Below, piece by piece: positions 41,552 to 50,766 of a stretch of 64,000 nt of DNA (position 1 is its first letter; every line of letters starts with the position of its first letter). The stretch lies in NCBI RefSeq assembly GCF_015209965.1, contig NZ_MU158690.1, forward strand, positions 688,069 through 752,068, given 5' to 3'. Both the position numbers and the translations under genes were made by a program. Source of the stretch: Sphingobacterium pedocola. Lineage in GTDB: Bacteria > Bacteroidota > Bacteroidia > Sphingobacteriales > Sphingobacteriaceae. The notes below the pieces were generated by a model. The model worked only from the letters and a program-made list of their open reading frames with translations, ran no database searches and was not told where the DNA came from.

Positions 41552-43324
41552 ATGAAAGTCATGAATTTAAATATAAAGACAATCGGGCTATTGACGATAG
41601 CTATTCTATTTTTCTCTTCCTGTAATGAGGATTTTTTAGACCGAGCATCGGAGGATCAAGTAGAGGCTCCATACTTTTTCAATACGGCGAAAGATCTGGA
41701 AGTAGCTACCAACGATTTTTACGCCATGCTGCCGGGTACAGAAAGTTATACCGAGGATGCGAAGTCGGACAATCTCATGCCGCTGAATCCGGACCCACGT
41801 ATCCGTGGTGCACGGATAGTTCCGGTCACAGGCGGTGGCTGGTCATGGACTAATTTGCGTAAAATAAATTATTTCTTAGCAAACTATCATAAAGTACAGG
41901 ATGAAGCAGCCAGAGCCAAATATAGCGGTATTGCACGTTTTTTCCGGGCATACTTCTATTACGATAAGGTAAAGACTTTTGGTGATGTGCCTTGGTATGG
42001 GAAAGTGCTAGATGCCAAGGACCCCGAACTATACAAAGCGAGAGATTCGCGTACGTTGGTGATGGATTCGGTAATGGCCGATTTAGACTATGCCATCACA
42101 AATATTCCGGCCGAAAAGCAGTTGAATCTAATCACGAGATATACCGCAATGCTGTTAAAAGCTAGGGCAGCACTTTTTGAAGGAACCTTCCGGAAATATC
42201 ATGGTCTTGAAGACGCGGATAAATATTTGACACTCGCTGCTGAAGCATCGAATGCGTTGATCAGTACAGGGGTATATACATTGTATACCGAAGGTGGGGC
42301 GGAGTCGGCTTATCGAAATTTATTTTCCTTAATTAATCAGAATAACACCGAAACCATATTAGCGGTTGATTATGAATTAGGAATCAAAATTCATTCTTTG
42401 GGATACTCTTTTACCTCAGCTACCGCAGGATCTTATGGGTTGCCCAAGGATCTCATCAATAGTTATTTGATGCGGGACGGTTCACGATTTACGGATAAAG
42501 TCAACTATAACACGATGGGATTTTATGAGGAAATGCAAAACAGAGATCCTCGCCTTACGCAGACTACAGCTGGGCCCGACTTCCGGGTGAATGGCGAAAC
42601 GAGAAATGAACCTGTCAATCTGACCATTACGACAACTGGATATCGGTTGGTCAAGGCTTTGCCAGATCGCAGTCAATGGGCTACCTCAGCTGGTTATTTC
42701 GATATCATTCTCTTTCGTTATGCTGAGGCGCTGCTCATATTTGCTGAAGCAAGAGCTGAATTAGGTTTGCTGACACAAGCTGACCTGAATCTGACGATTA
42801 ATAAATTGCGTGCACGCGCCGGTATGCCTAATCTCGATCTAATACAGGCGAATGCAAATCCAGATCCATATTTAGAGACGATGTACAAGAACGTAGACAA
42901 AGGGGATTTTAAGGGGGTGATTCTGGAAATACGAAGAGAGAGACGCGCTGAATTATTTAACGAAGGGTTCCGATGGGATGATCTGATGCGCTGGAAAGAA
43001 GGACTGAAGATTACGCAACCTATCGTAGGGGTGTATTTCCCAGGAGTAGGGGCTTACGATTTTACCGGCGACGGCGCGGCGGATGTATTTGTACATACCG
43101 GCAGTACTTCGGGAGCACCCTCGTCCGTCACATCGATGATCAATATCAACCAACGTACCCTGCGTAATCCCATAACAGATGCACGGAATGCGCCGGAAGG
43201 AAATATCGATCCTCTCCCGCAAAATGGAAAATTCAGGGAGGATAGGGACTACTTCGCCCCACTTCCTTCACAGGATCTATTACTGAATGACAACCTGAAA
43301 CAGAATTCAAAATGGGACGAATAA
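41552..43324 (+). CDS. SusD/RagB family surface lipoprotein
   Basis: The 590-residue lipoprotein has a signal with lipobox LFFSSCNEDFLDRASEDQVE. TPR-like SusD features include RFFRAYFYYDKVKTFGDVPW and ARAALFEGTFRKYHG. Near the C-terminus are LFRYAEALLIFAEARAELG and EIRRERRAELFNEGFRWDDL. It starts three bases after the SusC stop and forms the lid of that transporter. Confidence 0.95.
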   Translation: MKVMNLNIKTIGLLTIAILFFSSCNEDFLDRASEDQVEAPYFFNTAKDLEVATNDFYAMLPGTESYTEDAKSDNLMPLNPDPRIRGARIVPVTGGGWSWTNLRKINYFLANYHKVQDEAARAKYSGIARFFRAYFYYDKVKTFGDVPWYGKVLDAKDPELYKARDSRTLVMDSVMADLDYAITNIPAEKQLNLITRYTAMLLKARAALFEGTFRKYHGLEDADKYLTLAAEASNALISTGVYTLYTEGGAESAYRNLFSLINQNNTETILAVDYELGIKIHSLGYSFTSATAGSYGLPKDLINSYLMRDGSRFTDKVNYNTMGFYEEMQNRDPRLTQTTAGPDFRVNGETRNEPVNLTITTTGYRLVKALPDRSQWATSAGYFDIILFRYAEALLIFAEARAELGLLTQADLNLTINKLRARAGMPNLDLIQANANPDPYLETMYKNVDKGDFKGVILEIRRERRAELFNEGFRWDDLMRWKEGLKITQPIVGVYFPGVGAYDFTGDGAADVFVHTGSTSGAPSSVTSMININQRTLRNPITDARNAPEGNIDPLPQNGKFREDRDYFAPLPSQDLLLNDNLKQNSKWDE

Positions 43325-43394
43325 TGAAAAATGTTATTCATCTAGTTGTTTTTAATCATTCTTGACACACTTACGCGCTTAAAAAACTATACTA

Positions 43395-45089
43395 ATGAAC
43401 AATATGAACTATATACTGCTCGCTGCGCTCATATTTCTGGGCTTGGGAAGCTGTAAAAAGGATAAAGACCCGTTTGAAGAAAAACTTCTAATGGGGACAG
43501 ACTACATGGAGGTAGGCAGCAAATCCAACGCCTACAATTTTGAAGTACTATCGAACCAGACCATTTCGGTCGAATCGGATGTGGATTGGATACAGTTAGA
43601 CACGGTGGCTTATAGCAAAGGAAAACAGCGTGTGGGATTTACAGTGGTAACCAATGCCGATGACGAGCGTACGGGAATTATTTTGGTACGGATGAACGAA
43701 GCCAATGCCAAACAGGTGCTCGTGGTACAGGAATCCGGCAAAGTTCCCGTTTTCTACGTAACTGTAGACGGTACGGGAGATGGTAAGTCTTGGAATTCAC
43801 CCACCGACTTGAATACGGCATTGGAGCAAACCACAACAGGCAGTACGATCTATCTGGCGGAGGGTGTCTATACACCTTCGAAAACCATCCGGAATGGCGA
43901 CACCGGTGAAGAATCGGATAAGACCTTTGAAATTTCGAAGAATATTTCGCTGATCGGAGGTTTTGCAGCCGATGCCCTGCCTGGAGCGACACCAAATGCA
44001 ACACGTTATAAAACCATACTGGATGGAAAAATGGCGTCAGGCAAAGAAGCATTCCATACCGTAACGGTGACAGCGGTACTGGAGAATGAATCTATGGTGT
44101 ATCTCGAGGGGTTGACCATTCGTGGTGGAAATGCGACAAATAGGGGTAGCAACGTGAGCATTAATGGTGTGCAATACAATCGTGGTCACGGAGGTGGTAT
44201 AGCCATCGCAAATGCGATTGTACACCTTAAAGAAGTAGAAATTGTAGATAATAAGGCTTCTACTAGCGGTGGTACAGCGGGGTACGCAGCCGGTATGTAT
44301 GTCTTCGCAGGAGCCAAGGTGACGATGGAAGACTCGAAGGTCAACAATAACTCGAACAATAATAATAATGGTGGCGGAGTATGGGTGGCAGATGCGAGTT
44401 TAGTAGCGTATCGCTCGCAGTTTAACAATAACTATGCGCGAGGTACTGCTGCAGGAATACACGGCTACCCGAATGCGACGATTCATCTGTATAATTCGGA
44501 GGTGTCGAATAACAGCAACACGTCATTCGGTGCAGGAGTATATATGCGGGAGAAATCGCATGCGATCCTCGTCAATTGTTTGATAATAGGCAATAAGAGC
44601 ACTTCGCCTAATGGTGGCGGGGGTGTGATGCTGTACGCCGGAAGTAAGGCGGATATCATCAGCTGTACAATAACTGGAAATGAAATTGCTGGTCCCGGAG
44701 GCGGTGTATTCAGACAGTCTTTGGTGAATAACCTTACAATTGTCAATTCAATCATCTCTGGTAATACACAGCGCAGTGGCTCTACGGATGTGGATGCACA
44801 TGCCGATAATGCCGCTGTGATACCAAGCATTAAAAATTCTGCTATCACAGCGGCGATATACGGAGATGCGGGTTCTATTGTGGCTGGCGTATCGTTTTCT
44901 CCGACTACGATGCTGAATAGCGTTTTCTTGCCAATAGGAGACAATAATCCGGCACTGTCCTACGGATTGGATGGCACGCGATTGAAAGGGTTGGCGCAGA
45001 CGTATAATCCAGTATTGGATGACGCGATCGCCTCAGACATCCAGGCAGAGAATAGGTCTTTGGCTATCATGGGAGCTAAAGTGAAATAA
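43395..45089 (+). CDS. BACON-domain lipoprotein with right-handed beta-helix
   Basis: The 564-residue lipoprotein has an early lipobox (LGLGSCKKDKDPFEEK). A BACON-like domain (about 35-115: FEVLSNQTISVESDVDWIQL) may bind mucin or carbohydrate. Then comes a beta-helix (about 120-480) with short Asn-ladder coils such as VYLEGLTIRGGN, MEDSKVNNNSNNNNNGGGVW and IISCTITGNEIAGPGGGVF. Similar proteins are surface pectate-lyase-fold or adhesion proteins. It follows the SusD gene by 70 bases and probably serves as an extra surface glycan binder. Confidence 0.85.
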   Translation: MNNMNYILLAALIFLGLGSCKKDKDPFEEKLLMGTDYMEVGSKSNAYNFEVLSNQTISVESDVDWIQLDTVAYSKGKQRVGFTVVTNADDERTGIILVRMNEANAKQVLVVQESGKVPVFYVTVDGTGDGKSWNSPTDLNTALEQTTTGSTIYLAEGVYTPSKTIRNGDTGEESDKTFEISKNISLIGGFAADALPGATPNATRYKTILDGKMASGKEAFHTVTVTAVLENESMVYLEGLTIRGGNATNRGSNVSINGVQYNRGHGGGIAIANAIVHLKEVEIVDNKASTSGGTAGYAAGMYVFAGAKVTMEDSKVNNNSNNNNNGGGVWVADASLVAYRSQFNNNYARGTAAGIHGYPNATIHLYNSEVSNNSNTSFGAGVYMREKSHAILVNCLIIGNKSTSPNGGGGVMLYAGSKADIISCTITGNEIAGPGGGVFRQSLVNNLTIVNSIISGNTQRSGSTDVDAHADNAAVIPSIKNSAITAAIYGDAGSIVAGVSFSPTTMLNSVFLPIGDNNPALSYGLDGTRLKGLAQTYNPVLDDAIASDIQAENRSLAIMGAKVK

Positions 45090-45090
45090 G

Positions 45091-46245
45091 ATGAACAGAA
45101 TACTGTGGATATCCTTGTACTGGATACTGGGGGTAAACCTAGGGATAGCTGCTAACCCCAAGACGGTTATGTTGGTCTTGGGATCGGCAGACCCAACGAC
45201 GTTAGAAGAGCGGATCGAGATCGCCGCTCGGCTATATCGTACCCAACCTATTGATAAGATTATCGTCAGCGGTGGGTGTGGTGCGCATGGCTCGGGTATA
45301 TGTGAGGCGACGAGGATGCAACAGGGACTGCAAGCCAAGGGTGTAAAACGGGAAAAGATCTATAAAGAAGAGAATGCGAAGACTACGGTACAGAATTATA
45401 TCTTTAGCAGAGTTTTGCGGGATGAACATGATCAGCAAATCATACAACCCGGAGATACCGTATTCGTTGTGTCTAATCATTGGCATGCCATTTCGGTAGC
45501 GGCTAGGCTGCAGCAGCATGATCATGTAATCGCGCGCTTCTATATTGAAGGTAATCTGATACCCAAGGATACCGACAAAGTAGACTATGTTTCCATTTTT
45601 AACGGACAGCCTGATAACGATAAGTTTGTCTTACGCGGGACATGGCTCACTCCGGAAGCGGTCTGGTCGTCGGCAGATTCATTGTACTACCTTTCGGGCG
45701 ACCTGATTTACACAACTGATGCGGGCAACAGTTCGTTTACCGTGCAACGAAGTAAAATGGTTTTTCCTTTTTTAAATACGCTATGCAACGACTGTTCGCG
45801 GGCTTTCATAGATGGTGGTAATTTTTGGTGGATACGGAGTGGTGATCAAATGTTGAAAGTTGACAAAAAATCTAAACAGATCGTCGGCGAGGCAACATGG
45901 AAAGACTGGATCGTGGGTATGCCCAAATCCTGGGAAAAGGCCGCATTTTCCACAGGTGTACTGTGGGAAGATAAGCTCTTGTTGTTTGCGCCGGAAAGGA
46001 TATTGGTTGCCATAGAGAAGAAAGGCAAGTTTGCTTTTGTGGAAGAAACGGTAGCAGGTAATTATTTTAAAGATTGGCCCTTTTCGTGGGGAAACAGCAA
46101 CGTAGCTGCTGCCATCTCCGAAAAGGAAAGCGGCAGGCTAAAGCTCTTTCGGAACATGGAGACCGTTCGCATAGGCAAAGATTTGCGGGTGCAAGGCAAA
46201 CCTGAAGCATTAAAATTGAAATGGATTGATGATTTAAATAGATAA
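45091..46245 (+). CDS. DUF218 (ElyC/SanA-like) protein fused to a hemopexin-like domain
   Basis: The 384-residue precursor has a signal peptide (cleaved near LGIAANP). The DUF218/YdcF-like part (about 24-165) includes VMLVLGSADPTTLEERIEIA, KIIVSGGCGAHGSGICEATR, EENAKTTVQNYIFSRVLRDE and FVVSNHWHAISVAARLQQ. The C-terminal 200 residues carry repeats with alternating aromatic and Asp (DSLYYLSGDLIYTTDAGN, RAFIDGGNFWWIRSGDQMLK) that resemble hemopexin-type blades. DUF218 proteins act on envelope lipid carriers; the extra domain and its place inside a PUL, one base after the BACON gene, are unusual. Confidence 0.75.
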   Translation: MNRILWISLYWILGVNLGIAANPKTVMLVLGSADPTTLEERIEIAARLYRTQPIDKIIVSGGCGAHGSGICEATRMQQGLQAKGVKREKIYKEENAKTTVQNYIFSRVLRDEHDQQIIQPGDTVFVVSNHWHAISVAARLQQHDHVIARFYIEGNLIPKDTDKVDYVSIFNGQPDNDKFVLRGTWLTPEAVWSSADSLYYLSGDLIYTTDAGNSSFTVQRSKMVFPFLNTLCNDCSRAFIDGGNFWWIRSGDQMLKVDKKSKQIVGEATWKDWIVGMPKSWEKAAFSTGVLWEDKLLLFAPERILVAIEKKGKFAFVEETVAGNYFKDWPFSWGNSNVAAAISEKESGRLKLFRNMETVRIGKDLRVQGKPEALKLKWIDDLNR

Positions 46246-46266
46246 TATAGATACATAAATAAATTT

Positions 46267-47148
46267 ATGAAAAAGAATGTTTTATATAGTTTAATGCTAC
46301 TATTCCTTTTTATCTCATGTGGTAAAAAGGATGAAGGAACCCAGCTTCCTTACGATTATTCGCAGGAACAGCAGGTAGACCTGACGGAATTGTTGACAAC
46401 GGCGGAATGGAAGAAAACGGAAGTATCGGCAGGGGTAGTTTGGAAGTCTTTTCAGTTTCTGCAGATTTTTGAATCCAAGCAGTATGTCAACATATTTGAA
46501 ATCGACCTAAGCAAGGGTTTTCAGATTGAAATACCGTACGTAACGTCGGGCTTTTTGAAAACAAGCGATGCCGCAGTAGCAAAGGATGCGTTGGTTGCTT
46601 TTAACGGTAGTTTTTTCAACACCACGACGGGTGGCTCTACGGTCTTTTTTAAGAACAATGGGCAGCTTATTAACCAAACCGTGAATGGGTTCACAGCGTA
46701 TCGGGAAAACGGTGCTGTCGTATTGGATAACGCCGGACTGCCTAGTGTGGTTGCAAAACCGTCGGGAGGTTGGGCTGCTCTTGCACAGCCTGTTGCTTTG
46801 GCCGGAGGTCCCTTGCTTATCATGGACAGCAAGCAACTGTCTCAGTTGGAAGTAGATTTTAACGAAACGAGGCATCCACGTACTGCGGTCGGAATTACCG
46901 CAGATAATAAGATGCTTGTCGTAGTAGTGGATGGTCGCTCCTCGCAGTCGCAGGGTTTAACGATACCTCAGCTTTCTGAGTTAATGGCTGGGCTGGGTTG
47001 TACGCGGGCCTTGAATCTCGATGGCGGAGGTTCGTCTACGGCTTGGGTGAAAGGTGAGGGGATTGTCAACTTTCCTTCGGATAATAAGAAGTTTGACCAC
47101 GAAGGCGAGCGTGCTGTGGCAACGGTATTTACGGTAAAAAATAAGTAA
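46267..47148 (+). CDS. phosphodiester glycosidase family lipoprotein (NAGPA domain)
   Basis: The 293-residue lipoprotein has lipobox LFLFISCGKKDEG. The NAGPA/DUF2233 domain is clear: AKDALVAFNGSFFNTTTGGS, RHPRTAVGITADNKMLVVVV, DGRSSQSQGLTIPQLSELM and RALNLDGGGSSTAWVKGEGI. NAGPA-type enzymes cleave GlcNAc-1-phosphodiester links in animals; bacterial members have been suggested to act on wall or surface phospho-glycans. As last gene of the polysaccharide operon, ended by a shared terminator, it suggests that a phosphodiester-linked sugar may be part of the target. Confidence 0.9.
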   Translation: MKKNVLYSLMLLFLFISCGKKDEGTQLPYDYSQEQQVDLTELLTTAEWKKTEVSAGVVWKSFQFLQIFESKQYVNIFEIDLSKGFQIEIPYVTSGFLKTSDAAVAKDALVAFNGSFFNTTTGGSTVFFKNNGQLINQTVNGFTAYRENGAVVLDNAGLPSVVAKPSGGWAALAQPVALAGGPLLIMDSKQLSQLEVDFNETRHPRTAVGITADNKMLVVVVDGRSSQSQGLTIPQLSELMAGLGCTRALNLDGGGSSTAWVKGEGIVNFPSDNKKFDHEGERAVATVFTVKNK

Positions 47149-47165
47149 CGGCTGAAATAGCATAA

Positions 47166-47203
47166 AAAGACAGGAGATGTGTTATAGCACATCTCCTGTC
47201 TTT
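47166..47203. terminator. bidirectional intrinsic terminator
   Basis: AAAGACAGGAGATGTG and CACATCTCCTGTCTTT make a perfect 16-bp stem with a six-base loop. A-rich sequence on one side and T-rich on the other let it serve both the NAGPA gene and the convergent DUF2721 gene. Confidence 0.9.
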
Positions 47204-47208
47204 ATCAC

Positions 47209-47676
47209 TTACTCTTCGTGGTTGTCAGTTGGCTTCTTCCGATGGTCGAACTTTTTCTTTAAATATTTGACTAAAGAAGGGTCGGGATGTTCTTCCATGT
47301 CGCTCAACTCCAGTTCCAATGCTTTGTTGCTCAGTTGAATTTCTACAAAAGAAATGACTAATGACACTGTGAAAAACAAAAGACTTGACGCAAAAGAAAT
47401 TTCGGCAATCAGCATATTGTTCAAGTAGATGCCATACATACACACGATACAGGCGATAAAGCTCAATACCCCCATACCTTGCATGTGGCGCAATAGTTTA
47501 AGTCGATAACGAAGATTTCCAATTTGACCTTTTAAAACACCACCCTTATTGTGTTCAAGATATTTGGCATGCAGACTCCGGACCAAAGCCGCTAAGGCCA
47601 AAAATCGATTTGTATATGCTAGCATAATTAAACTGATGGCTGGGAAGAGCAAAGCTGCGGTATTGTATGTTATCAT
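47209..47676 (-). CDS. DUF2721 membrane protein
   Basis: The start at 47676 (MITYNTAALLFPAISLIMLA) matches the family; 13 upstream codons are dropped. The 155-residue protein has a first helix ending YTNRFLALAALVRSL, a basic cytoplasmic loop (GQIGNLRYRLKLLRHMQGMG), two more helices (LSFIACIVCMYGIYL and ISFASSLLFFTVSLVISFVE) and an acidic then basic tail. DUF2721 proteins are inner-membrane proteins of unknown function. Confidence 0.88.
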   Translation of the reverse strand: MITYNTAALLFPAISLIMLAYTNRFLALAALVRSLHAKYLEHNKGGVLKGQIGNLRYRLKLLRHMQGMGVLSFIACIVCMYGIYLNNMLIAEISFASSLLFFTVSLVISFVEIQLSNKALELELSDMEEHPDPSLVKYLKKKFDHRKKPTDNHEE

Positions 47677-47778
47677 GCGCTTATCGGTAATATAATGTTC
47701 TCCGTAAAGTAACAAAACAATTATTAAACTTAGGTAAATTCCTTTTATTTAGAATCTCCGTGAATCTCCGTTTTGGTC

Positions 47779-48240
47779 TCAGAAACTGATATTATGGGCA
47801 TTTTTGATCTCTGCCATCACAAAGGTGCTGTGCGTACTTCCAATACTTTCTACTGTGCCCAATTTATTAAATACAAATTCTTGATAATGCTTCATGTCTT
47901 TCGCAAACACTTTCAAGATAAAATCATAGTCCCCAGAAATGTTATAGCATTCTACTACTTCATCAATCTTCAAAATATCGGCTACAAATCGATGGCCGAT
48001 CTTGCGGTCATGCTGTTTCAGTTTGATATTACAAAAAACGATAAATCCCTGACTGAATTTTTCGGGATTGAGCAAAGCGATGTACTTCTTAATATACCCC
48101 TCATTCTCTAGTCTCCGTACCCGCTGCAATACCGGTGTTGGTGACAGGTTCACCTGCTTCGCCAATTCCTTAATTGTGTGATTGGAATTATTTCCCAATA
48201 TTTTTAATAGTAGCAGATCTGTCTTATCAAGTTCCTCCAT
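47779..48240 (-). CDS. Lrp/AsnC family transcriptional regulator
   Basis: From the ATG at 48240 the 153-residue protein begins MEELDKTDLLLLKILGNNSN, the typical Lrp start. The winged helix (KELAKQVNLSPTPVLQRVRR LE region) is followed by the RAM ligand-binding domain (ECYNISGDYDFILKVFAKDM, then GTVESIGSTHSTFVMAEIKN). Lrp-type regulators respond to amino acids or related metabolites. The gene is divergent from an epimerase/MetE-like pair across a 355-bp gap and probably controls it. Confidence 0.93.
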   Translation of the reverse strand: MEELDKTDLLLLKILGNNSNHTIKELAKQVNLSPTPVLQRVRRLENEGYIKKYIALLNPEKFSQGFIVFCNIKLKQHDRKIGHRFVADILKIDEVVECYNISGDYDFILKVFAKDMKHYQEFVFNKLGTVESIGSTHSTFVMAEIKNAHNISF

Positions 48241-48363
48241 AGCATAAAACTCTTTTGTAGTGCCGAATTTAACGAACAAAAAGCTAATTATGCTAAAATA
48301 CTTTAATAAAAAAGTAATTTTATCTGTTTTTTTAAAAATTTATGGTTATTAATGCAGAGAAAC

Positions 48364-48371
48364 TAACTTTG
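48364..48371 (+). promoter_or_regulatory. -7 box TAACTTTG for the epimerase/MetE-like pair
   Basis: TAACTTTG matches TAnnTTTG and lies 225 bases before the epimerase ATG, implying a long untranslated leader. The leader has small inverted repeats (CAGGT/ACCTG near 48398-48420 and CCTA-CGG-TAGG near 48500-48510) but no recognised riboswitch. Confidence 0.4.
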
Positions 48372-48595
48372 TGCAGTGTATAAAATGGGTGATCGTAGAT
48401 CAGGTTTTTTAGAGACCTGCAGCCCTCTTCAATATAAGCACAGTGATTTTGTGAAATATTCGGGTTAAGCAAAATACAAGCACACATAGATATTTCCTGC
48501 CTACGGTAGGTATATATGACCCTTAAAAGGCAAATCGAGTGAAACGAGTTCATTTATACCAATGAAAACAGGCACTCATAAATAATTAAATACAT

Positions 48596-49609
48596 ATGAA
48601 ATTTTTAGTTACCGGAGGTACAGGTTTTATTGGAGCACGAGTAGTGGTCAACCTATGGGAGCGTAAAATACCGGTAGTAGTCGCCGATTTGAGTCTGAAT
48701 ATAGAGTGGACGAAGCAAATAGCTCTTTTAAAATATCAAGATGATGCTGCCAAGCTTGCCGAGATGCAGGAACAAATAGATCAAACCTCATTTATTAACC
48801 TGGATGTATCAAACAGAGAAAGGGTCAATGACGTGTTTCTCACATTTCCCGGCATTACCCATGTGATCCATCTGGCCTACCTGATGAGCGCTGAAGTGGA
48901 AGCCGATCACAACCGGGGAGCTTCCGTCAATATACTGGGAATGATCAATATGTTTGATATGGTCGTGAACCACAAGTTGTCACGCCTTGTGTTTGCCAGT
49001 AGCGAAACCATCTATGGAGCCAACCATAGCGCATATGGTGATGAAAATTATGCAGTAAAGGAAGAAGATTTCTGTTCCCTTGATGATCATTTTTTTACCT
49101 ACGGGGTAATGAAAATGCTCAACGAATTTACGGCGCAGAAGTACATAAAGACAAAAGGAGTCAGCATCGCCGCGATGCGCCCACCAATCGTATATGGTGA
49201 TGGGCGGATGAGAGGGTCGGTTCTATGGGCCTGTGAGTTTGCAACAAATCCTGCACTCGGTAAGAAAGCAAAATTGCCGTTCTCGAAAGATTCTCGCGAC
49301 TGCTGGATTTATGTGGACGATGTAGCCGAGCAGTTTGTCCGGCTTTCCCTTAAGCCAAAACTTAACCATTTTGCATACAACAACGGAGGACATTCTGTGA
49401 CGGCCGAAGAACTGATGCAGACGGTTGAAAGCATTGTTCCTGATGCGCAATATGAATTTGACGAGCGCGTCCCGCGTACTGCGCTAGTAGATCGCTGTGA
49501 TAGTACCCGTCTGGAGGAGGAAATCGGGTTTATCCCGCGTTCTCTGGAGGATGGGGTGCGGATGCAAATTGAAGAAGCCCGCAACAGGCAGCTGCAAGTC
49601 AATTATTAA
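48596..49609 (+). CDS. NAD-dependent epimerase/dehydratase (extended SDR)
   Basis: The 337-residue protein starts with the Rossmann motif VTGGTGFIGARVVVNLWERK. VVFASSETIYG-like LVFASSETIYGANHSAYGDE and the catalytic YGVMK (FFTYGVMKMLNEFTAQKYIK) follow. The C-terminal part (DDVAEQFVRLSLKPKLNHFA) resembles nucleoside-diphosphate-sugar epimerases. The exact substrate is unknown. It is 104 bases before a MetE-like gene and divergent from an Lrp regulator, a grouping that suggests a small-molecule catabolic pathway rather than cell-wall sugar synthesis. Confidence 0.9.
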   Translation: MKFLVTGGTGFIGARVVVNLWERKIPVVVADLSLNIEWTKQIALLKYQDDAAKLAEMQEQIDQTSFINLDVSNRERVNDVFLTFPGITHVIHLAYLMSAEVEADHNRGASVNILGMINMFDMVVNHKLSRLVFASSETIYGANHSAYGDENYAVKEEDFCSLDDHFFTYGVMKMLNEFTAQKYIKTKGVSIAAMRPPIVYGDGRMRGSVLWACEFATNPALGKKAKLPFSKDSRDCWIYVDDVAEQFVRLSLKPKLNHFAYNNGGHSVTAEELMQTVESIVPDAQYEFDERVPRTALVDRCDSTRLEEEIGFIPRSLEDGVRMQIEEARNRQLQVNY

Positions 49610-49713
49610 AAAAGTTCTATATTTATGGAGATTCTTCGCTGTAAAATAGCCTTGATGGCTGTGGTGCGCGAAGTAAATGAGTTAGATTTAAATACGATAT
49701 AAAAGCAACATAT

Positions 49714-50703
49714 ATGTCAGGATTTCGCAATACAGTAGTCGGTAGTTATCCCCGCCCGGAAAAACTGGAGGATACCATGAAACGCCCCGTGATGAACCGG
49801 GAAGAAGTAGACGACTACATCAAGTGGGCAGCAAAAGATCAGGCCGACCTGGGTCTGGATACGATCACCGATGGTGAGGGATACCGGGAGAATATGTATT
49901 ATTTCTACCAGAAGCGTATTGATGGGATCACCTTCGAGGATATGCCTAAGGTCACATTCGGTACCGCCGGTTTTGGTATTGAATGCCCCAGAGTGATCGG
50001 TGAGCTTAAGAATCCAAGATTTGATACTGCCCGCAACTGGAAGATAGCCCGTGATGCTGCTCCTGCCGATGTGGAGGTAAAACTGACCGTAACCGGTCCC
50101 CATGTGTTGTATCGCTTCAGCGTCAATGAGCGTAAAGATCTATATCCCGATGCGCAGGCCTTGTGCCGTGCTTGGGCGAATGTTTTGCGAGAAGAAATAG
50201 CAGAAGCCATCGCGCTAGGATGTACGCATGTGCAGTTTGATGAACCGATGTGGACCGAGTCTCCAGAGGAAAGCATCTGGGCAGCAGAGATCCTTGCTGA
50301 GCTAATTGAATCCCTGCCAAAGAAGGTGCGCGTGGGATTACATGTTTGCGGTGGAAACCCTAGAAGAAAGCGAGTTTACTTTACGAAGTATACCGATTTG
50401 GTTGAAGCATTTAAAAAGGTTCCGGTAGATGAACTCATGCTCGAACATTGTACCCTTAGCTACAATATGCTGGAATTGTTTGATATCTGGGATTTTAAAG
50501 GAGACCTAGCCATCGGCGTGATAGACCAGCGCAGTGATGAACTGGAATCTGTAGCGGAAATTCGGGAGCGTATAAAACCGGCCTTGGACTACTTCCCGGC
50601 TGATCGCCTGATACTGACCAGTGAATGTGGATTTGGACATGTACCTATTGAGATTACCCATGCCAAATTGAAACGGCTTGTAGAAGCTTCTGCGGTTTTG
50701 TAA
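49714..50703 (+). CDS. cobalamin-independent methionine synthase-like (MetE C-terminal domain) protein
   Basis: The 329-residue protein is a single UROD/MetE-type barrel. It starts FRNTVVGSYPRP, as in the C-terminal half of MetE. Zinc-ligand motifs are visible: GLHVCGGNPRRK (His and Cys), an acidic residue in ELMLEHCTLSYN, and ILTSECGFGHVP with the last Cys. The N-terminal half of full MetE is missing, as in short archaeal-type or catabolic methyltransferases. These use methyl donors other than the polyglutamate folate. Together with the epimerase it may demethylate a small substrate; that is inference. Confidence 0.85.
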   Translation: MSGFRNTVVGSYPRPEKLEDTMKRPVMNREEVDDYIKWAAKDQADLGLDTITDGEGYRENMYYFYQKRIDGITFEDMPKVTFGTAGFGIECPRVIGELKNPRFDTARNWKIARDAAPADVEVKLTVTGPHVLYRFSVNERKDLYPDAQALCRAWANVLREEIAEAIALGCTHVQFDEPMWTESPEESIWAAEILAELIESLPKKVRVGLHVCGGNPRRKRVYFTKYTDLVEAFKKVPVDELMLEHCTLSYNMLELFDIWDFKGDLAIGVIDQRSDELESVAEIRERIKPALDYFPADRLILTSECGFGHVPIEITHAKLKRLVEASAVL

Positions 50704-50724
50704 CAGGAGATTCGATTCAAATAT

Positions 50725-50760
50725 AAAGCCCCCTTTAAAACACGTTTTAAAGGGGGCTTT
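50725..50760. terminator. bidirectional intrinsic terminator
   Basis: AAAGCCCCCTTTAAAAC and GTTTTAAAGGGGGCTTT form a perfect 17-bp inverted repeat. It lies between the MetE-like gene and the convergent GH43 gene and can end both transcripts. Confidence 0.9.
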
Positions 50761-50766
50761 TAGGTA

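Noticed and set aside
48332..48553. 73-codon minus-strand gene between the Lrp regulator and the epimerase
   Set aside because: It covers the promoter and leader of the epimerase operon and lacks any domain or signal.
48372..48595. SAM or cobalamin riboswitch before the MetE-like operon
   Set aside because: The long leader invites it, but none of the conserved core sequences of these classes could be found.
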